In this document: positions 16,550-25,600 of the stretch, one piece after another
How positions within the stretch are numbered: position 1 is the stretch's first letter
Layout of the letters: each line of letters opens with the position of its first letter
Assembly: GCA_016197205.1 (NCBI GenBank)
Contig: JACPWG010000074.1
Coordinates: 1 to 64,000 of the forward strand
Source: Planctomycetota bacterium
GTDB taxonomy: Bacteria; Planctomycetota; MHYJ01; WSZJ01; JACPWG01
Direction: 5' to 3'
DNA: 64,000 nucleotides
Program-made: the position numbers and the translations under genes
The notes under the pieces: model-generated
Databases searched by the model: none
Told to the model about the DNA's origin: nothing
What the model saw: the letters and a program-made list of their open reading frames with translations, nothing else

Positions 16550-17607
16550 GCGACGCGGCCGCCCTCCAGCGAGGCGTGCGATTGGGGATGGCGGGCGTGG
16601 GAGGCGTCGCGGTCGCGATCGGTCTGCTCCTGGCGGCGGCCGGGGCCGCGGCGCGGGCTGGGCCCTTGCCTCCGGAGCTGCCCGGGGTGCTGCCGCCCTT
16701 TACCTTCCAGGAGCGGGGCGGGCGCACGGTCAGGGCGGAGGACCTGCGCGGGTCCTCCTGGATCGCCGACTTCATTTTCACGCGGTGCGGCGGTCCCTGC
16801 CCGCGACTCACGGGAGAAATGGCGCGGCTCCAGCGTGAGCTGCCCGGGTCCGTGCGGCTGGTCACCTTCACCGTTGACCCGGAGCACGACACGCCCGAGG
16901 TGCTCGCCCGGTACGCGGAGTTCGCGGGGGCAAATCCCGAGCGCTGGCTCTTCCTGTCCGGGCCGAAAGCCGAGCTGCACCGCCTCATCGGAGAGGGTTT
17001 TCACCTCACGGCCGAGGACCAGCCGGCGGATCCTGAGAATCCGTTTCTCCACGACACGCGGTTCGTGCTCGTGGACGACAGCGGCCGGATCCGGGGGTAC
17101 TACCTCGTCGACGACCCGGAGGCGCTGGCGCGGCTGCGTTCGGACGCGCGACGGCTGGAACTCTCGCGGCAGGGCTGGATCCCGTTCACGGTTTTTCCGC
17201 CGCTCAACGCCGGGCTGAACGCGACGTGCGCAGTGCTCCTGGTGCTGGGCTGGACGTTCGTGCGTCGGAAACGTGTCGAGCAGCACGTCGCGTGCATGGT
17301 GACGGCGTTCGGCACCTCCGTGCTCTTCCTCGCGTGCTACCTCTACTATCACTGGCACCACGGGGCCACGCCATTCCCCGGAACGGGCCTGCTCCGCACG
17401 GTCTACCTGAGCGTGCTCTTGACGCACACGCTCCTGGCGGCGGCCGTGCCGGTGCTGGCGGTGCTGACGCTCGTGCGCGCGTTGCGCGGACAGTTTGAAC
17501 GGCACGCGCGGATCGCGCGATGGACGTTGCCGATTTGGCTCTATGTGTCGGTGACGGGGGTCGTGGTATACTGGATGCTGTACCATGAATTGAGAATGGG
17601 GATTTGA
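16546..17607 (+). CDS. Sco1-type copper chaperone fused to DUF420 (CtaM-like) membrane domain
   Basis: The N-terminal half is a membrane-anchored thioredoxin-fold Sco protein: helix about 18-36, copper or redox motif CGGPC (C81 and C85) and the partner histidine H169 in FLHDTRFVLVD. The C-terminal half (about 217-346) is a four-helix DUF420 domain, the family of CtaM, an assembly factor for caa3/aa3 oxidases in Firmicutes. The two are usually separate proteins; here they are one 353-residue chain. The GTG at 16546 overlaps the upstream stop and gives a short leader before the first helix. It probably loads copper into the subunit II CuA site. Confidence 0.85.
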   Translation: MSDAAALQRGVRLGMAGVGGVAVAIGLLLAAAGAAARAGPLPPELPGVLPPFTFQERGGRTVRAEDLRGSSWIADFIFTRCGGPCPRLTGEMARLQRELPGSVRLVTFTVDPEHDTPEVLARYAEFAGANPERWLFLSGPKAELHRLIGEGFHLTAEDQPADPENPFLHDTRFVLVDDSGRIRGYYLVDDPEALARLRSDARRLELSRQGWIPFTVFPPLNAGLNATCAVLLVLGWTFVRRKRVEQHVACMVTAFGTSVLFLACYLYYHWHHGATPFPGTGLLRTVYLSVLLTHTLLAAAVPVLAVLTLVRALRGQFERHARIARWTLPIWLYVSVTGVVVYWMLYHELRMGI

Positions 17608-17654
17608 GATTTGAGATTTGACGGCCGTCAAACGAGAAAAGTGGGGATCAGAGC

Positions 17655-17993
17655 ATGAGTCGGAATCACGGAATGGGGGCACGGGTGGGTGCGTGGCTGC
17701 CGGCGTTTTTCTACGCCATGGCGGCGACGGTGCAGGCGCAGTGCGAGATGTGAAAGGAGTCGCTCACCTCCGGTGCGGAGGGCGCGACCCGGATGAGCCA
17801 AGGGATGGGGTGGAGCGTGTACTTCATGCTGGGCGCGACGGCGACGGTAATCGGCGGCGTGGTTGCCCTGGCCGTGAAGGCGAATCGCGACTTCTCGGCG
17901 CCGGCGCCGGAGGCGCCCGGAACGCAGCCCCAGGAAGCCGGCCAGGCGCAATCGGAGTCTGGTGCCGGCGCTGGGGCCGCTGCGCAAGGATGA
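17655..17993 (+). CDS. Putative selenoprotein: small membrane protein with CxxU motif
   Basis: Reading from the ATG at 17655, codon 33 is TGA (17751-17753) and the frame then stays open to 17993, giving 112 residues if TGA encodes selenocysteine. The first 29 residues form a signal peptide ending near VQA. The mature N-terminus reads C-E-M-U-K-E-S-L with C30 and U33 as a CxxU redox pair, then a transmembrane helix (about 47-73) and a Pro/Ala/Gln-rich tail. A SECIS-like hairpin starts 5 nt after the TGA. The gene follows the Sco/CtaM fusion by 47 bp, pointing to a periplasmic thiol/selenol or copper role in oxidase assembly. A TGC-to-TGA sequencing error is the main alternative. Confidence 0.75.
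17759..17788 (+). promoter_or_regulatory. Putative bacterial SECIS element
   Basis: Directly after the TGA at 17751-17753 the RNA can fold as GTCGC, TCA bulge, CCTCC, loop GGTGC, GGAGG, GC bulge, GCGAC. The apical loop starts 19 nt after the TGA and begins GGU, matching the loop placement and GGU start that I recall for the E. coli fdhF SECIS. The hairpin is inside the coding region, as bacterial SECIS elements are. Confidence 0.7.
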
Positions 17994-18013
17994 TCGCCGT
18001 GCGCGAATTCGTG

Positions 18014-18032
18014 GGCACGGCAGCGCCGTGCC
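18014..18032. terminator. Perfect hairpin between convergent genes
   Basis: GGCACGGC, AGC loop and GCCGTGCC form an 8-bp perfect stem 21 bp after the selenoprotein stop, in the gap before the convergent cytochrome gene ending at 18115. No U-run follows on either strand; a bidirectional terminator or dispersed palindrome are both possible. Confidence 0.45.
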
Positions 18033-18114
18033 GCTACCGGCAAAGGCCATTCACCACCGGGGGCGACGCGCGGTATGCGAACCCTCGCCTGGCCCCGGCG
18101 GCACACTTCAATTC

Positions 18115-19704
18115 TCAAATCTCCAATCTCAATTCTCCCGCCCGCCACTTTCGGTAGAGGGCAGAGAGCGCGCCCGCGGTCGCGAGCCCGACGGCGGCGG
18201 CGATCCAGGCCGCGGAGCCGGAGGCCGGGCGGTGAAGCGCGACAAAGCGCCAGGAGCTGATCGCCTTGGCGGCGCCTCGCTCCTTCCCCGCGCCGTCCCA
18301 GAGGTTGAGGGCGAAGGGGAGAATTTCGTCCGGTCGAAACTGCACTTCCCGCTCGGGCGCCGAAGTGGCCGGCGGCCGAACGAAGGTCACTCGCCACTCG
18401 CCGTCCGAATAGGCTGCCCGTGCGCGCACGCGTTCCCCGGCCGGCTTTTCGAGGGTGGAGGGTTCGATGCGCAGGAGGCCGTGTCCCACTTCTTCCTGGA
18501 CGTCACCGGCCGCGGCGAGCCAGTGCCAGAGCGTGACGGCGAGGCGCGGGTCGCCGTTCCCGAAGTGTGGACGCTCGAGCCCGGTCGGCGGCGCGGCGGG
18601 GAATTGCAGCGCCACGGCGTCGGGGCAGAGGTCGGGCGGCGCGTCGCGCACGTCGTGCGAGGGATCGTGCCAGGAGACCAGGAAGGCGAGCTTGGCATCG
18701 TTCCAGGCGGCGCGGACGGAGACGAGATCGATGGAGGGGTTCCAGTGCCTCGGCGCCACGAGGAGCTGCCCTGCGAGCCGCACGTCCAGCCGCTCGCACG
18801 CGGACCAGGCGGGGTCGTTCGGGTCCTCGGGGAGAGGGCCTTCGAACCAGCGGGCGGTGAGGACGTCCTCGGAGGGGGACCGACCCTCCTCGTACTCCCG
18901 TCGCAGCCCCGCGACGTGGTGCGCGAGCGCCCAGCGTTCCTCGTCGGCGAGCAGGCCCGCGTAGCTCGGCATCGGCGTCCCGGTCATGCCGGTCGTGAAC
19001 CGCTGGTAGATGGAGCGGGGGGACGAGCCGCCCTTGAAGTCCATAGGCCGGGTCAGGTCGGCGGGTCGGATCGGGTTGTGCCAGTCGTCGAGGAGCGTCA
19101 GCGCGTTCGCTCCGTTTCCGCGACCGCCTTGCCCGTGGCACTCCCAGCATTTCGAACGCTCATAGACCTCCTTTCCTTTGGCCAGGAGCGCCTGCGTCAC
19201 CGGCGGCTCCGGGCCGAAGGGCATGGGCTTCACGTCCGCCTTCAGGTCCGGGTCGTCGAAGTCCCGATGGAACGATTTCACATAGTACGCGACGCGCCAA
19301 CGGTCGTCGTTCGACACGAAAGGCTCGGGCCACGCGGGCATGGCGGAGCCGGGGATGCCGCGCGTGATCGTTCGGTAGAGGTCCTCGTCGGTCGGCAGGG
19401 TCTGCGAGTCGGTCGTGCGCAATTTGAACTTGCCCGACGTGAAGTCGCGGGGCCGCGGGTTGAGGTACGGGGCGACGGGCCCGTTTCCGTCGCCTTTTTC
19501 GCCGTGGCAGAAGGCGCAGCGGACTGCATAAATCCGCCGGCCCGCCTCGCGGTTCTCGGGCGTGTCGGGCGGGCGCGTCGCCGGGATCGCGACGACGTCG
19601 TTCGCGTCGGTGCTCCACTCCTCGCCGGGCGCGGCGGTCAGCGCGCGCGCCGCGAGCGTCAGGAGGGCGGCGGCCGCGAGCATGCGGCGTGCGGTCCGGT
19701 TCAT
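18115..19704 (-). CDS. Diheme cytochrome c with ethylbenzene-dehydrogenase-type heme domain
   Basis: The 529-residue exported protein has a signal peptide (about 1-25), two cytochrome c domains (CAFCH at 63-67 and CWECH at 186-190, each with a downstream methionine in an MP motif), then an EB_dh-like domain (about 285-490) as found in gamma subunits of DMSO-reductase-type dehydrogenases and related respiratory complexes. A C-terminal helix near 500-518 anchors it in the membrane. It is the last gene of the long minus-strand respiratory cluster and overlaps its upstream neighbour by 4 bp (ATGA). It probably passes electrons within the periplasm; the catalytic partner is not in the window. Confidence 0.82.
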   Translation of the reverse strand: MNRTARRMLAAAALLTLAARALTAAPGEEWSTDANDVVAIPATRPPDTPENREAGRRIYAVRCAFCHGEKGDGNGPVAPYLNPRPRDFTSGKFKLRTTDSQTLPTDEDLYRTITRGIPGSAMPAWPEPFVSNDDRWRVAYYVKSFHRDFDDPDLKADVKPMPFGPEPPVTQALLAKGKEVYERSKCWECHGQGGRGNGANALTLLDDWHNPIRPADLTRPMDFKGGSSPRSIYQRFTTGMTGTPMPSYAGLLADEERWALAHHVAGLRREYEEGRSPSEDVLTARWFEGPLPEDPNDPAWSACERLDVRLAGQLLVAPRHWNPSIDLVSVRAAWNDAKLAFLVSWHDPSHDVRDAPPDLCPDAVALQFPAAPPTGLERPHFGNGDPRLAVTLWHWLAAAGDVQEEVGHGLLRIEPSTLEKPAGERVRARAAYSDGEWRVTFVRPPATSAPEREVQFRPDEILPFALNLWDGAGKERGAAKAISSWRFVALHRPASGSAAWIAAAVGLATAGALSALYRKWRAGELRLEI

Positions 19705-20450
19705 TCCTTCCCCCCCATCTGCCGTGGGTGCTTGCCGGCGAGGTCATATTCGGCCAGCAGCAGCTTCCAGGTCTCGTCGGGGGTGAGGTCCTTCTCCCAG
19801 GACGGCATCGCCGAGTCCCAGGGCGTCGCGCTCGGCGGCAGGCCGGGGCCGCCCTTCTGGACGCGCCAGAAGGCCGCCGGTTCGACGAGCTGGACGATGG
19901 TATCCTCGGCGCGGAAATTGGCCGGCCGCAGGGAGAACGCCCGATGCATGGGCCCGCGGCCGTCGGCCTTCGCGCCGTGGCAGGGCCGGCAATTGACCTG
20001 ATAGAGGACGCGTCCTTCCTCGAGCCGCGCGTCGCGTTCGGCCGTGGGGGCGTTTCGGTAGGGGCTGGCGAGCGACTCGTACTCCGCGGGCATGGGCGGG
20101 TGCTGGAGGCGAAGGACGGTCGGAGACGCGGGTGCGGGGGCGAGCGCGCGAAAGGTCTCGAGTGCCGCGGCGACGGAGAGGAGGAGGATGAGCGCCCCCG
20201 CGACCCAGGTCGACCGCAGCGGTCGGGTGAAGTCGCGCCAATGGCCGTCGCTCATCGACACCTGGAGCGCGGCGCCGAGCGCCGCAAGGAGCATGTACCA
20301 GAGGAGGAGGACGCCGGGGAGGGGCGCGCGCTCGGGCGAGACGCCGACGAGCGCGGAGGCGAGGCGAGGGAGCCCGCGCTCGAGGAGGACGTACGCGAGG
20401 GCGAGGAAGGCGAGGACGTACCAAAAGAGGAAGGCGCGGCGTCGAGGCAT
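19701..20450 (-). CDS. Membrane-bound monoheme cytochrome c
   Basis: The 249-residue protein has three N-terminal hydrophobic helices (about 6-24, 45-63 and 82-100) and a periplasmic cytochrome c domain with CRPCH at 154-158 and a later SAMPSW methionine ligand motif. The ATG at 20450 starts the first helix; the longer frame upstream runs through a MITE. Its layout resembles cytochrome subunits attached to quinol-oxidising complexes. It is followed by the diheme cytochrome with a 4-bp overlap, and is separated from the gene before it by a family-1 element. Confidence 0.82.
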   Translation of the reverse strand: MPRRRAFLFWYVLAFLALAYVLLERGLPRLASALVGVSPERAPLPGVLLLWYMLLAALGAALQVSMSDGHWRDFTRPLRSTWVAGALILLLSVAAALETFRALAPAPASPTVLRLQHPPMPAEYESLASPYRNAPTAERDARLEEGRVLYQVNCRPCHGAKADGRGPMHRAFSLRPANFRAEDTIVQLVEPAAFWRVQKGGPGLPPSATPWDSAMPSWEKDLTPDETWKLLLAEYDLAGKHPRQMGGKE

Positions 20451-20468
20451 GGGTGGTGGATCCTCTTG

Positions 20469-20667
20469 GTACCGCCCCACGGAATTGGGTGCCCAGGATG
20501 CTCGGCGATTTCGGCCGCCTGCTTCCCGCCTTCGCGCTGCGGCGCTTCGGTGGGCAGGCCGTTGCACTCGCTCGACGTAGTTCTCCGTCGCTACGCCTTG
20601 CTCGCGCGCCTCGCGGGCGGCCGAACCTGCCTTCGCCTGTTGGCCACCGACTGCCGTGGAGCGGTAC
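20469..20667 (+). mobile_element. Family-1 MITE-like inverted-repeat element, copy b
   Basis: A 199-bp full-length copy runs from GTACCGCCCCACGG to CCGTGGAGCGGTAC. The right end abuts TCA, which is the complement of the stop codon of the gene at 20668-21078; the left flank is TTG, so the target duplication is not conserved here. It separates two genes of the respiratory cluster. Confidence 0.75.
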
Positions 20668-21078
20668 TCAGTGGGGCCCCGGGCCCGTGCCGCTCCCCGG
20701 GAGAAGCTGCCGGTACGAGTCGGCGGGCCCTCCGACGGAGATCGCGTAGAGGCCGGCGGCGACCAAAAGGGCCATCGAAAGCCGCCCGAGGTACATCCCC
20801 CAGGTGGAGAGTGAAAACCCGGGCCCGGCCGGACGCGGCGCGCCATCGGCTCCGGGCGCGCCGGCGCGTCCGCCCCAGCGGCCCATCGAGCCGACCAGGA
20901 CCGCGGCGAGGCAGACGGCGGCCGCGGGGAGCAGCCGCTCCTTCAAGGCGAGCTGCGAGTCGTCACCGCCCTTGTACACCGGCCAGCCCCCCCACACCGC
21001 GGCGCCGGCAGCGGCGAGTCCGAGCAGGAGGCTCAAGCCGCCCCAACCGCGGGAGCCGAGGATCGTGCGCGCGCTCAT
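20668..21078 (-). CDS. Small membrane protein in the respiratory cluster, function unknown
   Basis: The 136-residue product has three hydrophobic helices (about residues 12-33, 53-69 and 104-122) and a glycine/proline-rich end. I do not recognise a family. Its position between c-type cytochrome genes suggests an accessory subunit of the respiratory assembly. The ATG at 21078 follows AAGGGA; the longer frame starts beyond a probable promoter. The stop codon directly touches a family-1 element. Confidence 0.6.
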   Translation of the reverse strand: MSARTILGSRGWGGLSLLLGLAAAGAAVWGGWPVYKGGDDSQLALKERLLPAAAVCLAAVLVGSMGRWGGRAGAPGADGAPRPAGPGFSLSTWGMYLGRLSMALLVAAGLYAISVGGPADSYRQLLPGSGTGPGPH

Positions 21079-21107
21079 GCGGTCCCTTTTCAGAGGAAGA
21101 GTGCCGG

Positions 21108-21116
21108 AGTATACCA
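21108..21116 (-). promoter_or_regulatory. Possible extended -10 promoter element
   Basis: Minus-strand TGGTATACT lies 30 bp upstream of the ATG at 21078. It is the same nonamer as at 114-122. No clear -35 is seen. It would give the last part of the cluster its own start. Confidence 0.35.
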
Positions 21117-21425
21117 CGATTCGAAGCGCGGCTTCCACTCCGTATAGATTTTTTTTAACACAGCGTCACGGAGGGCATTCAATCCACTCACCGTGCTCTG
21201 CGCCTCTGCGCCTCTGTGTTTCGTCCGCCCGTTCGCACGTCGCCGCCTGTTCACTTTTCCTCCCTCCCCCTCCCCCTCCCCCACCCCCTCCCCTCACCTC
21301 GTCGAGCGGACGGACGCGCAGGGGGTCGCGAGCTCAAACCCTGGGGAGACGAAGGACGCGCCGGGACCGCTCCCTCACGGTCGCGGTTCCAATGTCTGGC
21401 TGCTGCGCCGACGCTCTCCCAGCCC
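21117..21425. other. Intergenic region with dispersed repeats, no gene seen
   Basis: This gap contains a T-run (around 21150), a CTCTGCGCCTCTGTGTTTCG motif related to sequence near 37715 and 37885, a CT-rich tract, and the 25-bp GACCGCTCCC...GCGGTTC repeat (21365-21389). No supported coding frame is present. Confidence 0.6.
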
Positions 21426-22625
21426 TCACCTCAGCGTCCTCAGGAACTCCACCAAGTCTACGAAATCCTGCGTCGTCAGGCTCTCCGCATACGTGGCGGG
21501 CATGGCGGAGCTCCCCAGCGACGTCACCGACTTCGTCTCCGCCTTCTTCACTACCGACACCGCCCCTCCGTCCTCCTCGAGCGTCAGCTCGCTCTCGGTC
21601 TCCGCGCGCCGCACCCCGACCACGAGCGTACCGTCCTTCTTCCGAACGCGCAGCAGGTCCTGGCGATTGAAGAGCCGGCGAATGTCGGCCCGGCGGATCC
21701 GCTCCTCGCGGTCCGCCCCAACGCCCATCGTGACGCTCTCGGCATCCTCGGCCAGCCTCAGGCCGATCACGGGCGCGCCTCCGCGGCGCAGGTCGACCTG
21801 GAACTGCTCGTACCCGCTCACGATCACCTTGCTCGGCTCGAGCACGGACTCGACGAGGTACGCTGCCGGCTGGCGGGCGGCGATCCCGGTCAGGTCCGGG
21901 CACACGCTCCGGCCCAGCTTTTTCCCCTCCAGCTCGACGGCGTGGCAGGAGGCGCAGGCGGCGGCCCCCTTCTTCTCCGGGACTTCGTCAAAAAAAAGGC
22001 GCCTGCCGGCGGCCGCGTCGCCGTGAAAGGGCAGGGCCGAGTCGTCGGCCCGCGCGCCGCCGCCCGCGGCCACCTCCTCCAGCCCGCGTTCCACGTCGGC
22101 CGGAAGCCGGAGCGAGGCGGGGTCAGGCGCGCCGTCCTGGCTCTCCAGGTAGAGCAGCACGGAGAGCAGGTCCTCCTTCACCAACGCGATGGGCGGACGC
22201 CAGACCACGGGCATCGCCGCGCCGAACCCCTCGACGAGATAGGCCTGCGGGCGCGTTACCGCCTCGATCAGGTACTCCGCCGGGGTCATGCCCTCCTTCC
22301 CCTGCGCTCGCCGCTCCGCCGCCCGCAGCGCAGCCCTGGCTCCGATCGCGGGGAGTTTCCTTTCGGGCCAGTCCCCCAGGTTGGGCCCCCGCACCGATGC
22401 GCCTTTCCCCTCGATCCGATGGCAGGTGTGACATTGACCCTTTCCCCAGAACACGGCGCGGCCGCGCTCGATGGAGACGCCCTTCAGCTCGGGCTGAGGC
22501 GGGGGCTGGAACCGGCTCACGTACTCGCAGACGAGTACGAAGGCGGCAAGGAGCGCGAGGACGAAGAGGGAGACGCGCAGGCCGACGCCCGGGAGCGCCT
22601 CCGGTCCGGGTGCGGGCTCGCTCAC
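21426..22625 (-). CDS. Membrane-anchored diheme cytochrome c
   Basis: The 399-residue protein has one N-terminal helix (about 17-35) and two cytochrome c domains with CHTCH (65-69) and CASCH (224-228). The C-terminal part (about 245-395) resembles the heme-binding/dehydrogenase-associated domain seen in PVC-group cytochromes, with repeated VDLVEFLRTL-like ends. The GTG at 22625 overlaps the TGA of the CydA-like gene (GTGA), so the two are translated together, and this protein probably takes electrons from or gives them to that membrane protein. The much longer open frame upstream is the shadow of the CydA-like gene. Confidence 0.82.
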   Translation of the reverse strand: MSEPAPGPEALPGVGLRVSLFVLALLAAFVLVCEYVSRFQPPPQPELKGVSIERGRAVFWGKGQCHTCHRIEGKGASVRGPNLGDWPERKLPAIGARAALRAAERRAQGKEGMTPAEYLIEAVTRPQAYLVEGFGAAMPVVWRPPIALVKEDLLSVLLYLESQDGAPDPASLRLPADVERGLEEVAAGGGARADDSALPFHGDAAAGRRLFFDEVPEKKGAAACASCHAVELEGKKLGRSVCPDLTGIAARQPAAYLVESVLEPSKVIVSGYEQFQVDLRRGGAPVIGLRLAEDAESVTMGVGADREERIRRADIRRLFNRQDLLRVRKKDGTLVVGVRRAETESELTLEEDGGAVSVVKKAETKSVTSLGSSAMPATYAESLTTQDFVDLVEFLRTLR

Positions 22626-25600
22626 GCGGCGCTCTCCTTCTCGCCGAGATTGGAAAGCCAGAAGATGAACGAGACGAGCGCAAGAAAAACGAGGACGATC
22701 GCGGAGACCATCCAGCCCATGGTCGCTACCGAGGGCGTGCCCGCCCACGGGGAGGTGTCGGCAAGGACGTTCCGGACGTGCCAATTCTCCCGGAGGCCGG
22801 AGCGGACGAACCCCATGAGCCCCATGGTCAGCACGACCATGACCGCGAGAAAAATGAGGACGTACTGCGACCGCGCAGGCATGCGGCCCCACTCCAAGCG
22901 GGACTTGGCGGCGCCGTGGTAGACGACGACGTCGATGGCGAAGAGGTACACGAGGCCGGAAAGCACGAGCAGGACCTGCGTGACGGAGAGCACGCGGAGT
23001 CCCTCGTTGGCCTTCTCCATGACGACGTACCCATAGGTCCCGACCAGGAGGACCGCGCCGACCGTCGTAACGAGGAAGAAGAGCGACTGGGCGAGCTTCC
23101 CGTGGTCGAAGGCGGTCAGGCCGAGGCAGAGGAGCACCAGACCGGCCTGGAAGGCGAGGAGGAACACGGGGAGGTCCAGGTAGGGCCGGTCCTCGGGTTT
23201 CAAGCCCAGGGCGGCGAGGGCCGGAAAGTCCGTGGCGCCGTAGCGGACTGCGAAAGTCACGAGCGGAGCGGCCACCAAAGCGGCCGCGGCCGCGAGGCCC
23301 AGGATGGCGGCACGCGGCGAGCGGGGAGGCGCGTCGGCAGCCGGCGCCGACGGCGGCGCGGCCTGCGCAGGCGAGGCGGCGGCGCGCAGTGCGCCCACGA
23401 CGATGCCGCCGAAGAGGAGCGCGGCCGCGCCCCAGAGCCACGGCGGGCCCGAGAGGACGCGTCCGAGGAGCGTCCCGCCCTCGACGAGGTAGAGCCGGGC
23501 GGCCACGAGGAGGTAGGCGGCGAAGACCGTGAGCGCGAGAGCGACGGCCGTGAGGCAGCTTGAGCGACTTGGCTGCCGGCCCCTCAGGGGCACGGGCTGC
23601 TCGAGCCCCGACCTGCGATAGAGCAGGAACGACACGAAGCTCAGGAGGATCATGAGGTTCACCGCGGCCAGCTTTCCGGACATGAGCCCCAGGAACTTGA
23701 GGATCGGGTGGGACGCGCCTCCCATGCGGCCGAGTTCCTCGCCCGTCAGCGGCAGGTTGCGCGGGGTGAGCCAGACGGCGAACGCGAGGAGGAGGAGGGC
23801 GTTGATCCAGACGAGCCAGCCGGAGTACCGGTCCGCCACGCGGCTGCGATAGTGGATCCCCATCCAGAGGTAGTAGTTCGCGCCGACGAAGAGGGAGCCG
23901 ATGAGGAGGGCCTGCACGATGAAGGTCCAGGAGAAGGTGCCGCCCATCATCTGCATCCCCATGTTGATGTCCGCGGCGTAGACTTCGCGGCCGAGGTAGT
24001 AGCCGGCGAAGGGGAGGGGGATCAGGGCGGCGACGCCCACGACGTTGCCGACGTACCCCATCCAGTCGTAGTGCTCCCGGGCCGCTTGCGTCCGGCTGCC
24101 GAGGTAGCGCATGGCCGCGTACGCCCCGCAGACGAAGCCGCCGAAGGCGACGTTGCCGAGCAGCCGATGGAGGTTCAGGGGCATCCAGAGCGGATTGAAG
24201 AAGGCGTTCCAATAGGTGATGACGAGTCCCGTTTGCTTGTTGATCCCGGAGGGGGTCATGAGGAAGGTCACCCAGGAATTTGCGACGACCATGAGGAGCG
24301 TGCCGACGAGGTTGAGCAGAAAGCCCAGGTAGAGGTGGAAGGCCTTCGCGTGCGTGGCCGCGGCGGCGACGCCGGCGAGGAGGACGGCCGCGGCGGCGAG
24401 CGTGCCGAGGGTCCGGCCTTGCCGGGCCGCAAGCGCCGCCCCCGAACGCTCGATCGCCTCGTGCGTCTCGCCGGCGGCGCGCTCGATGACGGCATCGACG
24501 GCGGTCGCGGGCTCGGGAGTTTCCCGCAGCTCGCGGGCGGCCTGCGCGAAAGAGTCGCGCAGGGCGACCGCGTCGTCGGCGAGGAGGGAGGACGGGACCG
24601 GCGCGGCCGCGATCGCCTGCTCGAAGAGCGTGGCGAGCCCGCGCGGGGTCACGGGGATTTTCGGAGACAGGAAGGCGCGCGCCCGGCCGTCGATGGCGGC
24701 GAGGTAGTCCGCCGCGGCGGGGGAAGCGAGCTGCGGCAACCAGGCGCCGACCTCGGCGGTCACCTCCCGGGCGGAGGCGTCCAGCGCCCGCACCTCGACG
24801 GGCCGGCGCGCCGCCTCGCGCACGCGGGCCTGGAGCGCGCGTCCCTGGGCGTTCACGAAGAACTCCGGCGTGACGAGTCCGTCCATGCCCTTTTCGAACG
24901 CCGCGGCCAGGCCGGCCGGCGTGGGTTCAAGTTCTTTTTTTTCGATGGCGGCCTTCGCCCGGTCTCCCAGCGCCTGGAAGAAGGCGTTACGAGGCTCCAT
25001 GCGTCGGTAATCGACCCAAGGGTCCTCGTGGAGGCGGCCGCCGGGGTTGACGTAGAAGAGCAGGCCGGCGGCCGCGGCGAGCGCCGCTCCGCGCCAGGCC
25101 CAGGTGCGCAGGCCCGCCGCGCGCCCCGCACGCGGGACGTCCCCGCGCAGGCGGTCCCAGCCGTAGTAGTAGAGGTAGAGCGTGAACGTCTCGCAGAAAA
25201 AAAGAAGCGGGTAGATCAGGAAGCTCGGGCGTTCGGAGCGGCCGAGGAAGGTCATGACCTTCGGGTAGAGGGCGAGGAGGACGAAGACGAGCAGGCCGCC
25301 GAACGCCGCGGTCGTGGAGAAGGCGGCGGTGAGGAGCTTGGTGAACTCGCGGGCGAGGCGGTCGTAGCGGGCCTCCTTGCGGGAGAGGCCCGCGGCCTCG
25401 ACGAGGACGGCGAAGATGGGCACGCCGAGGACAAAGGCGCCGAAGAGGAGGTGGAGCTGGGCGGCGAACCAGACGACGTTGCGGGAGTTGAGGCCGAAGA
25501 GCTGGGGGTAGTCGGTGGAGGGGGAGGAGGCGGCGGCGGCCGTGGAAGGGTCGAGGGCCAGCGCGGGGGAGGCGAGGGCCAGCAGGAGGGCGAGCGTCGG

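Noticed and set aside
17655..17753. Two separate small genes, or a frameshift, instead of TGA readthrough
   Set aside because: The frame is the same before and after the TGA, the first part alone would end right after the cleavage site of a signal peptide, and the second part alone would have a membrane helix with no signal; a SECIS-like hairpin follows at the expected distance.
22622..24212. N-terminal half of the long frame starting at 24212
   Set aside because: Its arginine-rich sequence is a shadow of the CydA-like gene; the real cytochrome starts at the coupled GTG at 22625.
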